Under the pieces are notes generated by a model that was given only the letters and a program-made list of their open reading frames with translations, made no database searches and had not been told where the DNA came from. From JAYFQE01 sp034927345 (GTDB lineage: Bacteria; Bacillota; Clostridia; Saccharofermentanales; UBA5734), in contig JAYFQE010000011.1 in NCBI GenBank assembly GCA_034927345.1, forward strand, positions 1 to 64,000: 64,000 nt of DNA, given 5' to 3'. Position numbers and translations under genes: made by a program. Positions within the stretch are counted from its first letter, which is position 1. The number at the start of each line of letters is the position of its first letter. Below, piece by piece: positions 10,230-18,480 of this stretch.

Positions 10230-11765
10230 TTATTCCCATTCGATGGTTGCCGGCGGTTTACTGGTAATATCATAGACAACCCGGTTGACCTGACGGACCT
10301 CGTTGACAATCCGGTTGGATATTTTCGCCAACAGGTCATAAGGGATCTGCGCCCAGTCGGCAGTCATAAAATCCGTTGTTGTCACGCCGCGGAGAGCGAT
10401 CGTCTGATCATAGGTGCGTTCATCGCCCATGACGCCGACGGAGTAAATGCCGGGCAAGACGGCAAAATACTGGTGAATGTCCCGATCCAGGCCGGCCAGC
10501 GCGATTTCTTCGCGGAAAATAGCGTCCGCGTCCCGCAAAATGGCCAACTTGTCTTCTGTGACATCACCGATGATGCGGATTGCCAATCCAGGGCCCGGAA
10601 AGGGCTGCCGCCAGACCAGATCCGCCGGTATGCCGAGTTCCAGGCCGGCCCGCCGCACTTCATCTTTGAACAGATTGCGCAGAGGTTCGATGATCGCTTC
10701 AAAACCGATGTCATCCGGCAAGCCGCCTACATTGTGATGGCTTTTGATGACCGCGGCATCGCCGGCGCCGCTTTCGATGACATCCGGATAAATCGTGCCC
10801 TGAACCAGAAAATCGACTTTTCCGATTTTCTCAGCTTCTTCTTCAAATACGCGAATAAATTCTTCACCGATGATTTTCCGTTTCCGTTCGGCGTCGCTGA
10901 CTCCGGCCAGCCGGTCTAAAAATCGTTTCTGGGCATTGACCCGGATCAGGTTCATATCGAATTTCTGTTTGAAAATCTTTTCGACCGAATCTCCTTCACC
11001 CTTGCGCAGCAGGCCGTGATCGACAAAAATGCAAGTCAGCTGATGGCCGACCGCCTGATGAACCAGAAAAGCCGCTACAGAAGAATCGACGCCGCCGGAC
11101 ATCGCGCACAGCACTTTTCGGTCGCCGATCCGTTCCTTCAGATTCCTGACCGTATCTTTGACAAAAGTTGACATCTGCCATTCGCCGGTACAGCCGCAGA
11201 TATCATAAAGGAAATGGTGCAGCATTTTACTGCCTTCCGGCGTATGCTGAACTTCCGGGTGGAACTGCACGGCGTAAAACCGGCGGCCGGCATCTTCCAT
11301 GGCGGCAACCGGGCAGGAAGCCGTATAGCCGGTTATCCGGAACCCTGCCGGCATTCCGGCTATATGGTCGGTATGGCTCATCCAGCAGCTGGTTCTCGCC
11401 TCGACTGCAGAAAAGAGGCGGCTGGCCGGTTCCAGTTCGATCGGCACCCGGCCATATTCCCTTTTATCGGGCGTAATGACCTGGCCGCCCAGCATGACGG
11501 TCATCAATTGGGCGCCATAACAGATTCCCAGAATCGGAATGCCCAGCTCAAACAGCTCTGGCTGACAGCGCGGCGCATTTTCTCCTGTCACGCTGTTGGG
11601 CCCACCGGTAAAGATAATGCCCCGATATTGACCCTGGCGGATCCGATCTATGGAAACGGTATAGGGCAGAATTTCACAATAGACATGATCATCGCGGACC
11701 CGGCGCGCAATCAACTGGTTATACTGACCGCCAAAGTCCAGAACCAGGATGGATTCATGCTGCAT
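10230..11765 (-). CDS. guaA: GMP synthase (glutamine-hydrolysing)
   Basis: Converts XMP, glutamine and ATP to GMP, AMP and PPi. The 511 residues comprise an N-terminal class I amidotransferase (LDFGGQYNQLIARRVR; nucleophile in ILGICYGAQLM; HPEVQHTPEG), an ATP-pyrophosphatase domain with P-loop AMSGGVDSSVAA near residue 225, and the C-terminal dimerisation domain ending SKPPATIEWE. It starts 14 bp after the purA stop with AAAGGAG before the ATG, so the two are almost certainly cotranscribed. No xanthine/guanine riboswitch was seen upstream. Confidence 0.98.
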   Translation of the reverse strand: MQHESILVLDFGGQYNQLIARRVRDDHVYCEILPYTVSIDRIRQGQYRGIIFTGGPNSVTGENAPRCQPELFELGIPILGICYGAQLMTVMLGGQVITPDKREYGRVPIELEPASRLFSAVEARTSCWMSHTDHIAGMPAGFRITGYTASCPVAAMEDAGRRFYAVQFHPEVQHTPEGSKMLHHFLYDICGCTGEWQMSTFVKDTVRNLKERIGDRKVLCAMSGGVDSSVAAFLVHQAVGHQLTCIFVDHGLLRKGEGDSVEKIFKQKFDMNLIRVNAQKRFLDRLAGVSDAERKRKIIGEEFIRVFEEEAEKIGKVDFLVQGTIYPDVIESGAGDAAVIKSHHNVGGLPDDIGFEAIIEPLRNLFKDEVRRAGLELGIPADLVWRQPFPGPGLAIRIIGDVTEDKLAILRDADAIFREEIALAGLDRDIHQYFAVLPGIYSVGVMGDERTYDQTIALRGVTTTDFMTADWAQIPYDLLAKISNRIVNEVRQVNRVVYDITSKPPATIEWE

Positions 11766-11779
11766 AAAGAACTCCTTTA

Positions 11780-13054
11780 TTACCGGTATATAATTTCATC
11801 CCGACGAGGTCCGTTGGATACCAGACGAACCGGAACACCGATTTCTTTTTCAACAAAGAGCACATAATCCCGGGCTGCCTGCGGCAGCTGATCAAAGCTC
11901 CGGATACCGCGCAGGTCGGTCTTCCAGCCTGGGAGTTTGACCAGGACCGGTTTGGCGCGGTTGAGCGCCGCCGTTGCCGGGAAATCCCTGGTGACAGCGC
12001 CGTCGACATCATAACCGATGCAGACGGGAATTTCATCCAAATAAGATAAGACGTCGATAGCGGTCAGCGCCACCGATGTAGCACCCTGAACCTGGCAGCC
12101 ATATCGGGTGGCAACTGCATCAAACCAGCCCATCCGGCGCGGACGGCCTGTCGTGGCGCCATATTCGCCGGCGTCGCCGCCCCGGCGGCGCAGTTCCCCG
12201 GCTTCCTCGCCGAATATCTCGCTGGTAAAAGCTCCGGCTCCGACGGCGCTGGAATAAGATTTGACCACGGCGACGACTTCCTGGATCGCATAAGGCGGGA
12301 TGCCGGCGCCGACACAGCCATAACCGGCCAGGGTTGATGACGACGTAACAAAAGGATAAATGCCGAAATCCGGATCTTTCAAAGCGCCGAGCTGACCTTC
12401 AAGGAGAATTTTCTTGCCTTCGGCCAAAGCTTTGTGCAGGAAGCGGATGGTATCGCCGACATAAGGCCGGATAGCCTCCCGCCATTCGACCAGCTGGGTG
12501 TACAGCGTCTCGGCGTCCAGCAGCGGTTTGCCGTATAAATGCTGTAACAGGACATTCTTTGCGGTCAAAACGCCGGCCAATTTTTCTTTTAGCGCGGCGT
12601 CGTCATAGAGTTCGCTGATTTGAAAACCGATTTTCGCATACTTATCAGAATAAAAAGGCGCAATGCCCGATTTGGTCGAACCGAACTGGCGGGCGCTCAA
12701 CCGTTCTTCTTCGTATTGATCAAAGAGAATGTGATAAGGCATGACGATCTGGGTCCGGTCGGAAATCATCAGCTTAGGCGCCGGAACGCCGGCGGCCAGC
12801 AATTGGGCGATTTCTTTCAGCAGCGCCGGAATATTCAATGCGACGCCGTTGGCAATAATATTGGTCGTATGACTAAAAAAAACGCCGGACGGCAATTGAT
12901 GCAAGGCGAATTTTCCATAGGGGTTGATAATGGTGTGACCGGCGTTGGCCCCTCCCTGATATCGAATGACTACATCAGATTCGGCGGCGAACATGTCGGT
13001 GATCTTCCCTTTTCCCTCATCGCCCCAGTTGGCGCCCACAATGGCTTTTACCAT
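11780..13054 (-). CDS. purA: Adenylosuccinate synthetase
   Basis: Joins IMP and aspartate using GTP, the first step from IMP to AMP. The 424 residues include the GTP P-loop-like GANWGDEGKGKITDMFA at residues 6-22 with the catalytic Asp and the GHT motif (GGANAGHTII, residues 35-44). The family motif GATTGRPRRMGWFD is near residue 300. It is the first gene of purA-guaA-pyrG, so both purine branches from IMP and the last CTP step share one transcript. Its promoter and an early leader terminator are described separately. Confidence 0.97.
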   Translation of the reverse strand: MVKAIVGANWGDEGKGKITDMFAAESDVVIRYQGGANAGHTIINPYGKFALHQLPSGVFFSHTTNIIANGVALNIPALLKEIAQLLAAGVPAPKLMISDRTQIVMPYHILFDQYEEERLSARQFGSTKSGIAPFYSDKYAKIGFQISELYDDAALKEKLAGVLTAKNVLLQHLYGKPLLDAETLYTQLVEWREAIRPYVGDTIRFLHKALAEGKKILLEGQLGALKDPDFGIYPFVTSSSTLAGYGCVGAGIPPYAIQEVVAVVKSYSSAVGAGAFTSEIFGEEAGELRRRGGDAGEYGATTGRPRRMGWFDAVATRYGCQVQGATSVALTAIDVLSYLDEIPVCIGYDVDGAVTRDFPATAALNRAKPVLVKLPGWKTDLRGIRSFDQLPQAARDYVLFVEKEIGVPVRLVSNGPRRDEIIYR

Positions 13055-13116
13055 GAATGATTCCTCCTTCGGAAACTTAGCCTTTGTGCCGGCGGCCGGC
13101 CGACACGTTCCATGAA

Positions 13117-13152
13117 AATAGAAAAGACGCCCCTTTACGTCCGGGACGTCTT
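13117..13152 (-). terminator. Leader terminator (putative attenuator) of purA
   Basis: On the minus strand AAGACG and CGTCTT, extended by CCC/GGG, form a hairpin followed by TTTTCTATTTT. It begins only a few nucleotides after the predicted transcription start and lies about 60 bp before the purA start codon. Any purA transcript must therefore read through it. Confidence 0.65.
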
Positions 13153-13161
13153 GCCCTGTCT

Positions 13162-13191
13162 ATTATATAACGGCTGATGAAAAGCTGTCAA
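13162..13191 (-). promoter_or_regulatory. Consensus promoter of purA-guaA-pyrG
   Basis: TTGACA (13186-13191) and TATAAT (13162-13167) on the minus strand are both perfect sigma-A hexamers with an 18-bp spacer. Confidence 0.85.
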
Positions 13192-13363
13192 ACCAAAAAT
13201 AAAGAAAAATCCGCACAAAATTTGTCAGTTTATTGCTATCCATATTAAACGCAACGATTTAGAATCATATCAGGCGGTTTCGGTTTGCCGTAATACAGCT
13301 TGGCATCCAACCCCCAAAAAGCGCAGCCGTCTGACGCAGAATAAGGCGGCGGAGTGAGGAATC

Positions 13364-13924
13364 ATGGTAAAACAAGATCTGGTCCGGCTCGCCCTGGAGA
13401 TGCAGGCCACGCATGCGGCCTGGATTAACAGCAGCGATATTCCTTTCGCGCCCGAGCTGCGCGAATTATGCGTTCAAAACAGCTGCGGCGCTTATAACAG
13501 CAGCTGGATGGGACCGCCGGCCATCGGTCCTGTCGAGGAACTGATGGCCAGGGTCCGGTCGTTCTCCGCCGGCCTGGTTGTGCAGACCGTCGGCCAGTTG
13601 GAGGATTCTTTCGATTATCCGGGGATGATGGAGGTCAAGGCCCGGCACGAGGCGCTGTTCAGCCGGATTGTCGCCGCGATACGCGGATCGGTTCCGGCCG
13701 AACGTTTTCTGGCGCTGAATGTCGGCTGCTGCCATATCTGCGAAACCTGCAGCTATCCTGACGAACCCTGCCTGCGGCCCGACGAGGCTATGGCATCCGT
13801 CGAAGCCTATGGCATCTTTGTCAACGGCATGCTGACCGCCTGCGGCCTTAAATACAACAACGGCCCCGATACCGTCTCTTTCGTCGGCCTGATTCTGTTC
13901 GACGGCCGGGATTTAGTGTCCTGA
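13364..13924 (+). CDS. DUF2284 family putative metal-binding protein
   Basis: A 186-residue cysteine-rich protein. Cysteines occur at CVQNSCGAYNSSWMGPP (about residues 32-48) and in a dense cluster GCCHICETCSYPDEPCLRP (about residues 125-142), a spacing that fits binding of iron-sulfur clusters or zinc. This matches DUF2284, whose members are predicted metal-binding proteins of unknown role in anaerobes. No signal peptide or membrane segment is seen. The ATG at 13364 follows GGAGTGAGGA. The gene is alone on the plus strand and converges with the deacetylase-like gene 4 bp away. Confidence 0.8.
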   Translation: MVKQDLVRLALEMQATHAAWINSSDIPFAPELRELCVQNSCGAYNSSWMGPPAIGPVEELMARVRSFSAGLVVQTVGQLEDSFDYPGMMEVKARHEALFSRIVAAIRGSVPAERFLALNVGCCHICETCSYPDEPCLRPDEAMASVEAYGIFVNGMLTACGLKYNNGPDTVSFVGLILFDGRDLVS

Positions 13925-13928
13925 CCGG

Positions 13929-15005
13929 CTACCGCAGGACACAGTCGCTCAGGAAGGCCGGCTGGTAATTCCTTTCGGCCGCCCAGCGGGCAACAGTCAG
14001 AACTTTATCTCGGTAATCAGGCTGGTAATTGCAATAAAACGGATAAAAATACTGCTCGTGGATTAAGAAGTCCATATAGCCTGAACGGTGCGGATCCTGG
14101 CCGATCTCATCCAGGAAAGGCGTAATCCGGTCCAGTTTATGGCAATCCGTGATGATGCTGCTGCGGAAGAAGATAATGTCCTCGGCGTTGTCCTTCCAGA
14201 CGGAGCGCCGGTATATATTGCGCCTTTTCTCGACATCCAGATAATAGGAAACCGGCGGCAGGTCGTTGTCGACATTAAAGTCGCCGACCTGGCAGAGGAT
14301 CCCCTGGTCGCGCAGAGCCCGGCAGCCTTCTACGGTGGCGGCGCCCCAATGCAGCGTGGTAACCGGGCCCAGCACTTCGATTCCGGCGAAGCGTTCAATT
14401 TGGTCCGCCACTTTGACATAATCCCGTTTCATCTCATCATAGGAAGATTCGGCATAAGGATTATCCGGTTCATTTTGCAGAGCATGAAAGCTCAGCCGCA
14501 GCCAGTCGGCATGCGCCCGCCATTCAGCCTTGTAGCGATCCGGCATCTGAGTCAGATTGAAACCATCTGTCTGGTAATAGATGTTGACATGGACTTTTGT
14601 ACCGTATTGTTCATGCACCTGACGGAAAAATCCCAGGTACGGATTATCAAAAATCGAATGATAATGGCCGGCATTTTCGGCGATGTCCTGTAAAAACCAG
14701 ATGTTGTCATCCATGGACACCCGGTATCTTCCGGTAAAATGACGCAGCCAGTAGATGACTATTTTTTCCGTATATCCGCTTGCCGTATCGCTGATTTGCA
14801 AGACGTTCCTATAACTGCGCAGCCGGATTGCCGCCGTATACCGGCCGTTCATCCCGACAGCCGGAACCTGATTGACGGTTATGGCTGATCCGGCCGGAGC
14901 CTGTATTTGTATTTCGGTCAGCAAGCAGCCGTCTTCAAGGCGTCCGTCCCGTTCATTCAGCATATCGCCGTCCATAGGGCTGATCACTTGAAAAGGTTTA
15001 TTCAT
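13929..15005 (-). CDS. Uncharacterised polysaccharide-deacetylase-like protein
   Basis: A 358-residue protein. Residues 1-95 look like a small beta domain (VISPMDGDMLNERDG; AVGMNGRYTAAIRLRSY). The rest resembles a deformed beta/alpha barrel with motifs IYWLRHFTGRYRVSMDDNIW, YYQTDGFNLTQMPDRYK, WLRLSFHALQNEPDNPY and FLIHEQYFYP. The SFHAL and HEQYFYP motifs recall the metal/catalytic parts of NodB-type deacetylases, but the canonical TFDDG motif is not present, so the family assignment is tentative. There is no signal peptide. It is divergent from the response regulator gene at 15156 and may belong to the same carbohydrate programme. Confidence 0.5.
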   Translation of the reverse strand: MNKPFQVISPMDGDMLNERDGRLEDGCLLTEIQIQAPAGSAITVNQVPAVGMNGRYTAAIRLRSYRNVLQISDTASGYTEKIVIYWLRHFTGRYRVSMDDNIWFLQDIAENAGHYHSIFDNPYLGFFRQVHEQYGTKVHVNIYYQTDGFNLTQMPDRYKAEWRAHADWLRLSFHALQNEPDNPYAESSYDEMKRDYVKVADQIERFAGIEVLGPVTTLHWGAATVEGCRALRDQGILCQVGDFNVDNDLPPVSYYLDVEKRRNIYRRSVWKDNAEDIIFFRSSIITDCHKLDRITPFLDEIGQDPHRSGYMDFLIHEQYFYPFYCNYQPDYRDKVLTVARWAAERNYQPAFLSDCVLR

Positions 15006-15049
15006 GTTTTTCCACCTCCGGGTTTTCCCGCTTAATTCTGAACACTTTT

Positions 15050-15085
15050 ATTATACCGGACAAAAGGATGCTTTACTGTTATAAT
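15050..15085. promoter_or_regulatory. Back-to-back -10 boxes in the divergent region
   Basis: TATAAT occurs on the minus strand at 15050-15055 (towards the deacetylase-like gene) and on the plus strand at 15080-15085 (towards the response regulator). The -35 boxes are weak, which suggests activator-dependent promoters. Confidence 0.4.
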
Positions 15086-15155
15086 TTAGATAAATCATAA
15101 GGACAAGGACTGTTTATGCCGATCATACAGATCTATTAAGAAGGCGAGCGATAGC

Positions 15156-16595
15156 ATGTATCACATCGTTCTGGTTGATGATGAACCGCTGATTATCAAG
15201 AGTCTGAAAAGCAGAATCAATTGGGCCGATTACGATTGCCAAGTGGTCGGCGAAGCCACCAACGGCATTGCCGCCTACGACCTCATTGCGCAGATCAAGC
15301 CGGATATCGTTTTTACCGATATCCGCATGGCCGGCATCAGCGGACTGGAATTGATCCAGAAAGCCAACGAAGCCGGTTTATCCGCTCTTTTCATCGTCAT
15401 CAGCGGCTACGCCGAGTTTGCCTATGCCCAGAAAGCCTTGAATCAAGGCGCGCTGGGCTTTTGTTTAAAACCGTTTGATGAAAACGAAATCATTCAGGTT
15501 TTGAAAAAAGCGATCGCCGTTTTAAGCAAGAACCGGATCCGTTATGAAGAACAGCTACTGGCGTTGCTGGAAGACGACAAAACGCAAAAGCAGGCGGCAA
15601 AAATCCAGCTGCTCAATGCTCTGGGCTTCCATTCAGAAGTCAAACAAGGTTTGGTCGCCGCGGTGGTTATCGGCAGCACAGCGGTTCAGCCGGCTAATGA
15701 CCACCAGTTCCTGCAGCTTAAAATCGGCAGCAGCAAATATGCTTATATCATCGAGTTATCGCCGGACGACCGCCATATTGAAGACTGCCTGCAAGGAATA
15801 CCGGAACCGGACGACGATATCGGCCTCAGCGAAATCCATTATACGACAGACACTTTGGAGGACGCGCTGGAGGAAGCCGGAATCGCGGCCAATCAGCCCT
15901 TTCTGACCGGACGGCACGGACAAATATATACGTACACCAGCCAATGTCCCGAAGGATTCGACATAGCCATTCGCGAAATGGGCGCGGCGCTGGCGGCGAA
16001 AAACCAGGCTGCCGCGGAACGGATTATCGACCAGATCGCCGCTATTCTGAGCGAAGGGAAATGCACCATCCGCCAAGCTTTGAAAGCCTATAACGTCTTC
16101 CTTTATTTTTATACCGGTTCAGCCAGTATCATGCAGGATGGAACCCTGGTTTCCAGCGAACAGCTGATCAGCCAGTTCAGCTCCGCGCCGGCTTTGTTCG
16201 CAACCTTGAAGGGTTATCTGCACGAAAATACGGAACATGCCGCCGTCGCCGAGGAAACCCGCAATACCACATTCAAGCGGATCGTCGATTATGTGAATCA
16301 GAACTATTGCCAGGACATCTCTTTACAGAACCTGGCTGCCCAGTTCAATGTCAACGCCAATTACATCAGCCAGCTGTTCAGCCGCGAAACCGGCCAGACC
16401 TTTACGGAATACCTGACGACGCAACGGATGAATTATGCCGAACGCAGGCTTCTGTCCACAGATCTGCCGGTATTCCGGATAGCGGAAGAAACCGGCTATA
16501 AAGACTATTTCCATTTTGCCAAGGTTTTCAAGCGGGCGACCGGATCGACGCCGACCGACTATCGCAAGGCCGGCATGCCGTCGACCGCTTTATAG
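15156..16595 (+). CDS. YesN-type response regulator with AraC DNA-binding domain
   Basis: A 479-residue regulator. The N-terminal receiver (MYHIVLVDDEPLIIKSL) has the phosphorylatable Asp at residue 55 (DIVFTDIRM) and the conserved lysine in CLKPFDENE. A long linker follows, and the C-terminal 100 residues are an AraC helix-turn-helix pair (DISLQNLAAQFNVNANYISQ; FRIAEETGYKDYFHFAKVFK). It is the natural partner of the YesM-type kinase encoded convergently at 16559-18376. The two genes overlap at their 3' ends by 37 bp. The pair probably activates the neighbouring ABC importer operon in response to an extracellular carbohydrate. Confidence 0.93.
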   Translation: MYHIVLVDDEPLIIKSLKSRINWADYDCQVVGEATNGIAAYDLIAQIKPDIVFTDIRMAGISGLELIQKANEAGLSALFIVISGYAEFAYAQKALNQGALGFCLKPFDENEIIQVLKKAIAVLSKNRIRYEEQLLALLEDDKTQKQAAKIQLLNALGFHSEVKQGLVAAVVIGSTAVQPANDHQFLQLKIGSSKYAYIIELSPDDRHIEDCLQGIPEPDDDIGLSEIHYTTDTLEDALEEAGIAANQPFLTGRHGQIYTYTSQCPEGFDIAIREMGAALAAKNQAAAERIIDQIAAILSEGKCTIRQALKAYNVFLYFYTGSASIMQDGTLVSSEQLISQFSSAPALFATLKGYLHENTEHAAVAEETRNTTFKRIVDYVNQNYCQDISLQNLAAQFNVNANYISQLFSRETGQTFTEYLTTQRMNYAERRLLSTDLPVFRIAEETGYKDYFHFAKVFKRATGSTPTDYRKAGMPSTAL

Positions 16596-18376
16596 GCCGG
16601 CAGGCGAATTCTGACCCAAGTGCCGCGATTGGGTTCGCTATCGATCGTCAGTCCGTAGTTTTTGCCGTAAATCAAGCGGATCCGTTCGTGAACATTGGCG
16701 ATGCCAATGCCTTGCGCGGGATGATCCCGGGCCTGATCATATTCATCCGGAGACAGGGTGTCCCGGATTTCCTGCAGTTGATCATTGGCAATCCCCAGGC
16801 CGTCGTCATGAACCCACAGACCGAGGTCGCCCTGCTCGTCCAGGCGGCTGCCGATCCATAAATTCCCCGGCTCCATTTTTGTTTCCAGGCCATAAAAGAT
16901 AGCATTCTCAACCAAAGGCTGCAGGATAACCTTGGGGATCATACAAGCCAGCGTTTCCGGCTCGAATTGGTACTTAACCGTAAATTTGCCGGCAAAACGG
17001 ATTTGCTGGATCACAATATAGGATTTGATGATGTCGACCTCCTCGGCAAGCTGTACAAAATCCTTCCCCTTGACGCTATATCGGAAAATGACGACCAGCG
17101 CTTTGATCATGCGCGCGGTTTCCGGCGCATTCTCCTGATAAGCGGCGCCGATCATGGTTTCCAGCGTATTATAAAGAAAATGCGGGTTGATTTGGCTCTT
17201 GAGGTAAGCAATTTCCGAACGTTTCTTTGCCAGTTCCGTTTGATACAACTGGGTATTCGTCCGGACCAGGCTGGTCGTCAATTCGGCGATTTCATCCAGC
17301 ATGTGGTTGAATTCCCGGGACATGATTTCCATTTCTGAATAACCGGTAACATAAATCCGTTTTTTCAGTTCTGCCAGGCTGCCCGATTTTATATCCTGCA
17401 TGAAGTACAGGAATTTATTCAGCGGCGTCAGAATATTGTTCACAATAACCGCATAAGGCAGCAACATCAAAATCAACGTAATGCCGACAATGACGAAAGC
17501 CAGCTTGCGGATCCAGAGAATATCCTTAAGCAGGTCCTTTTCCGCGATGATGCTGACAATTCTGCCGCCGACAGGCGCGACCGTCTCATAATTAACCACA
17601 TAAACGACACCGCCGGCCGTTATTTTCTCGCTGCCGGATTCCTGATGCGGCAAATTGCTCAGCTGCACGGTTATGTTGTTGGGCAAGGATGGATTCACTG
17701 ACGCGTAAGGTACATTGTTCCGGTCGAGTAAGTAAAATTGGGTATCCGACTGCGTGTCGTTTTGATCCTGGCTGAAGGAAAACAGGTCGGCGTCCACCAC
17801 AATCGCTGCCAGTCCGATTTCTTCTTTTTTAATGATGGTTGCTTCTATCGCATAAATTGTCGATACCAAAACAAAACAATTTTTCTTAATCCCCCGGTAT
17901 GTCAATTCGACCCGGCCGGTATAATAATTGAGCAACCCGTGTTGCGGCAGGCTTTCCAGCAAAGCCAGTGCCGAAGGATTCAACCCGTTTTGGAAATAAC
18001 GGTTGCCGTTATTGCCGACAATCGCAAAGTCGATGATGCTGTCGCTTTTTAAAGCCTGCAGACTGTTGATCAAGGCGTCGACATTGGAGAAATTGACATA
18101 AGTTTCACTGGGACTGGTTGATTTTAAAAATTTCTGAACATTGCTGTTGTAAGCGGCATTGGTCAGCATGGCTGACAAAAGATTGCAATTATCCGAGACA
18201 TTTCGTTTGGCCTGGGCAAAATACTCTGTGGAATAGTTTTTATTGTTCTGGTTGAGAATCTGGGCAGCCAGAGCATAATTCAGGACAATAACCAGAACCA
18301 TCACAACCAGGGTTATGATTTCCAGGATCAACAACTGCAGCTTAATGGATAAACGGCGCAGCGACAGATTCATCAT
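16559..18376 (-). CDS. YesM-type sensor histidine kinase
   Basis: A 605-residue membrane kinase. One helix near residues 12-37 (LQLLILEIITLVVMVLVIVL) and a second near residue 295 (LAFVIVGITLILMLLPYAVI) bracket an extracellular sensor domain of roughly 250 residues. A HAMP-like linker follows, then the His_kinase domain with the phospho-acceptor histidine in KSQINPHFLYNTLE, and a C-terminal ATPase domain with HDDGLGIAND. I chose the start at 18376, six nucleotides behind GGGAGG; the next ATG at 18373 is also possible. It follows the solute-binding protein gene with a terminator between them. It is convergent with its probable partner, the YesN-type regulator, overlapping by 37 bp. Confidence 0.93.
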   Translation of the reverse strand: MMNLSLRRLSIKLQLLILEIITLVVMVLVIVLNYALAAQILNQNNKNYSTEYFAQAKRNVSDNCNLLSAMLTNAAYNSNVQKFLKSTSPSETYVNFSNVDALINSLQALKSDSIIDFAIVGNNGNRYFQNGLNPSALALLESLPQHGLLNYYTGRVELTYRGIKKNCFVLVSTIYAIEATIIKKEEIGLAAIVVDADLFSFSQDQNDTQSDTQFYLLDRNNVPYASVNPSLPNNITVQLSNLPHQESGSEKITAGGVVYVVNYETVAPVGGRIVSIIAEKDLLKDILWIRKLAFVIVGITLILMLLPYAVIVNNILTPLNKFLYFMQDIKSGSLAELKKRIYVTGYSEMEIMSREFNHMLDEIAELTTSLVRTNTQLYQTELAKKRSEIAYLKSQINPHFLYNTLETMIGAAYQENAPETARMIKALVVIFRYSVKGKDFVQLAEEVDIIKSYIVIQQIRFAGKFTVKYQFEPETLACMIPKVILQPLVENAIFYGLETKMEPGNLWIGSRLDEQGDLGLWVHDDGLGIANDQLQEIRDTLSPDEYDQARDHPAQGIGIANVHERIRLIYGKNYGLTIDSEPNRGTWVRIRLPAYKAVDGMPALR

Positions 18377-18390
18377 CCAGACCTCCCGGC

Positions 18391-18430
18391 AAAAAGCAAG
18401 GCCCACCGATGTTCGACCGGCAGACCTTGC
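18391..18430 (-). terminator. Terminator between the solute-binding protein and the kinase gene
   Basis: On the minus strand GCAAGG..CCTTGC with an inner CCG/CGG pairing is followed by TTTTTG. It lies between the ABC operon and the kinase, and its T run ends just before the kinase ribosome binding site. It probably lets the kinase be expressed at a lower level than the importer. Confidence 0.7.
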
Positions 18431-18480
18431 TCATTCAGGTTATCACCTGTTGTCACTCATTCAATTATGTCCCGCCGAAC

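Larger units (their letters stand above)
13055..13363. other. Intergenic region between purA and the DUF2284 gene
   Basis: 309 bp between two divergent genes. The purA half holds the promoter and leader terminator. In the half next to the DUF2284 gene I see only a GAGTGAGGA-like ribosome binding site and no convincing promoter or structured RNA. Confidence 0.6.

Noticed and set aside
13055..13363. Purine riboswitch upstream of purA
   Set aside because: No three-way junction with the conserved purine aptamer sequence was seen. Only a simple terminator follows the promoter.
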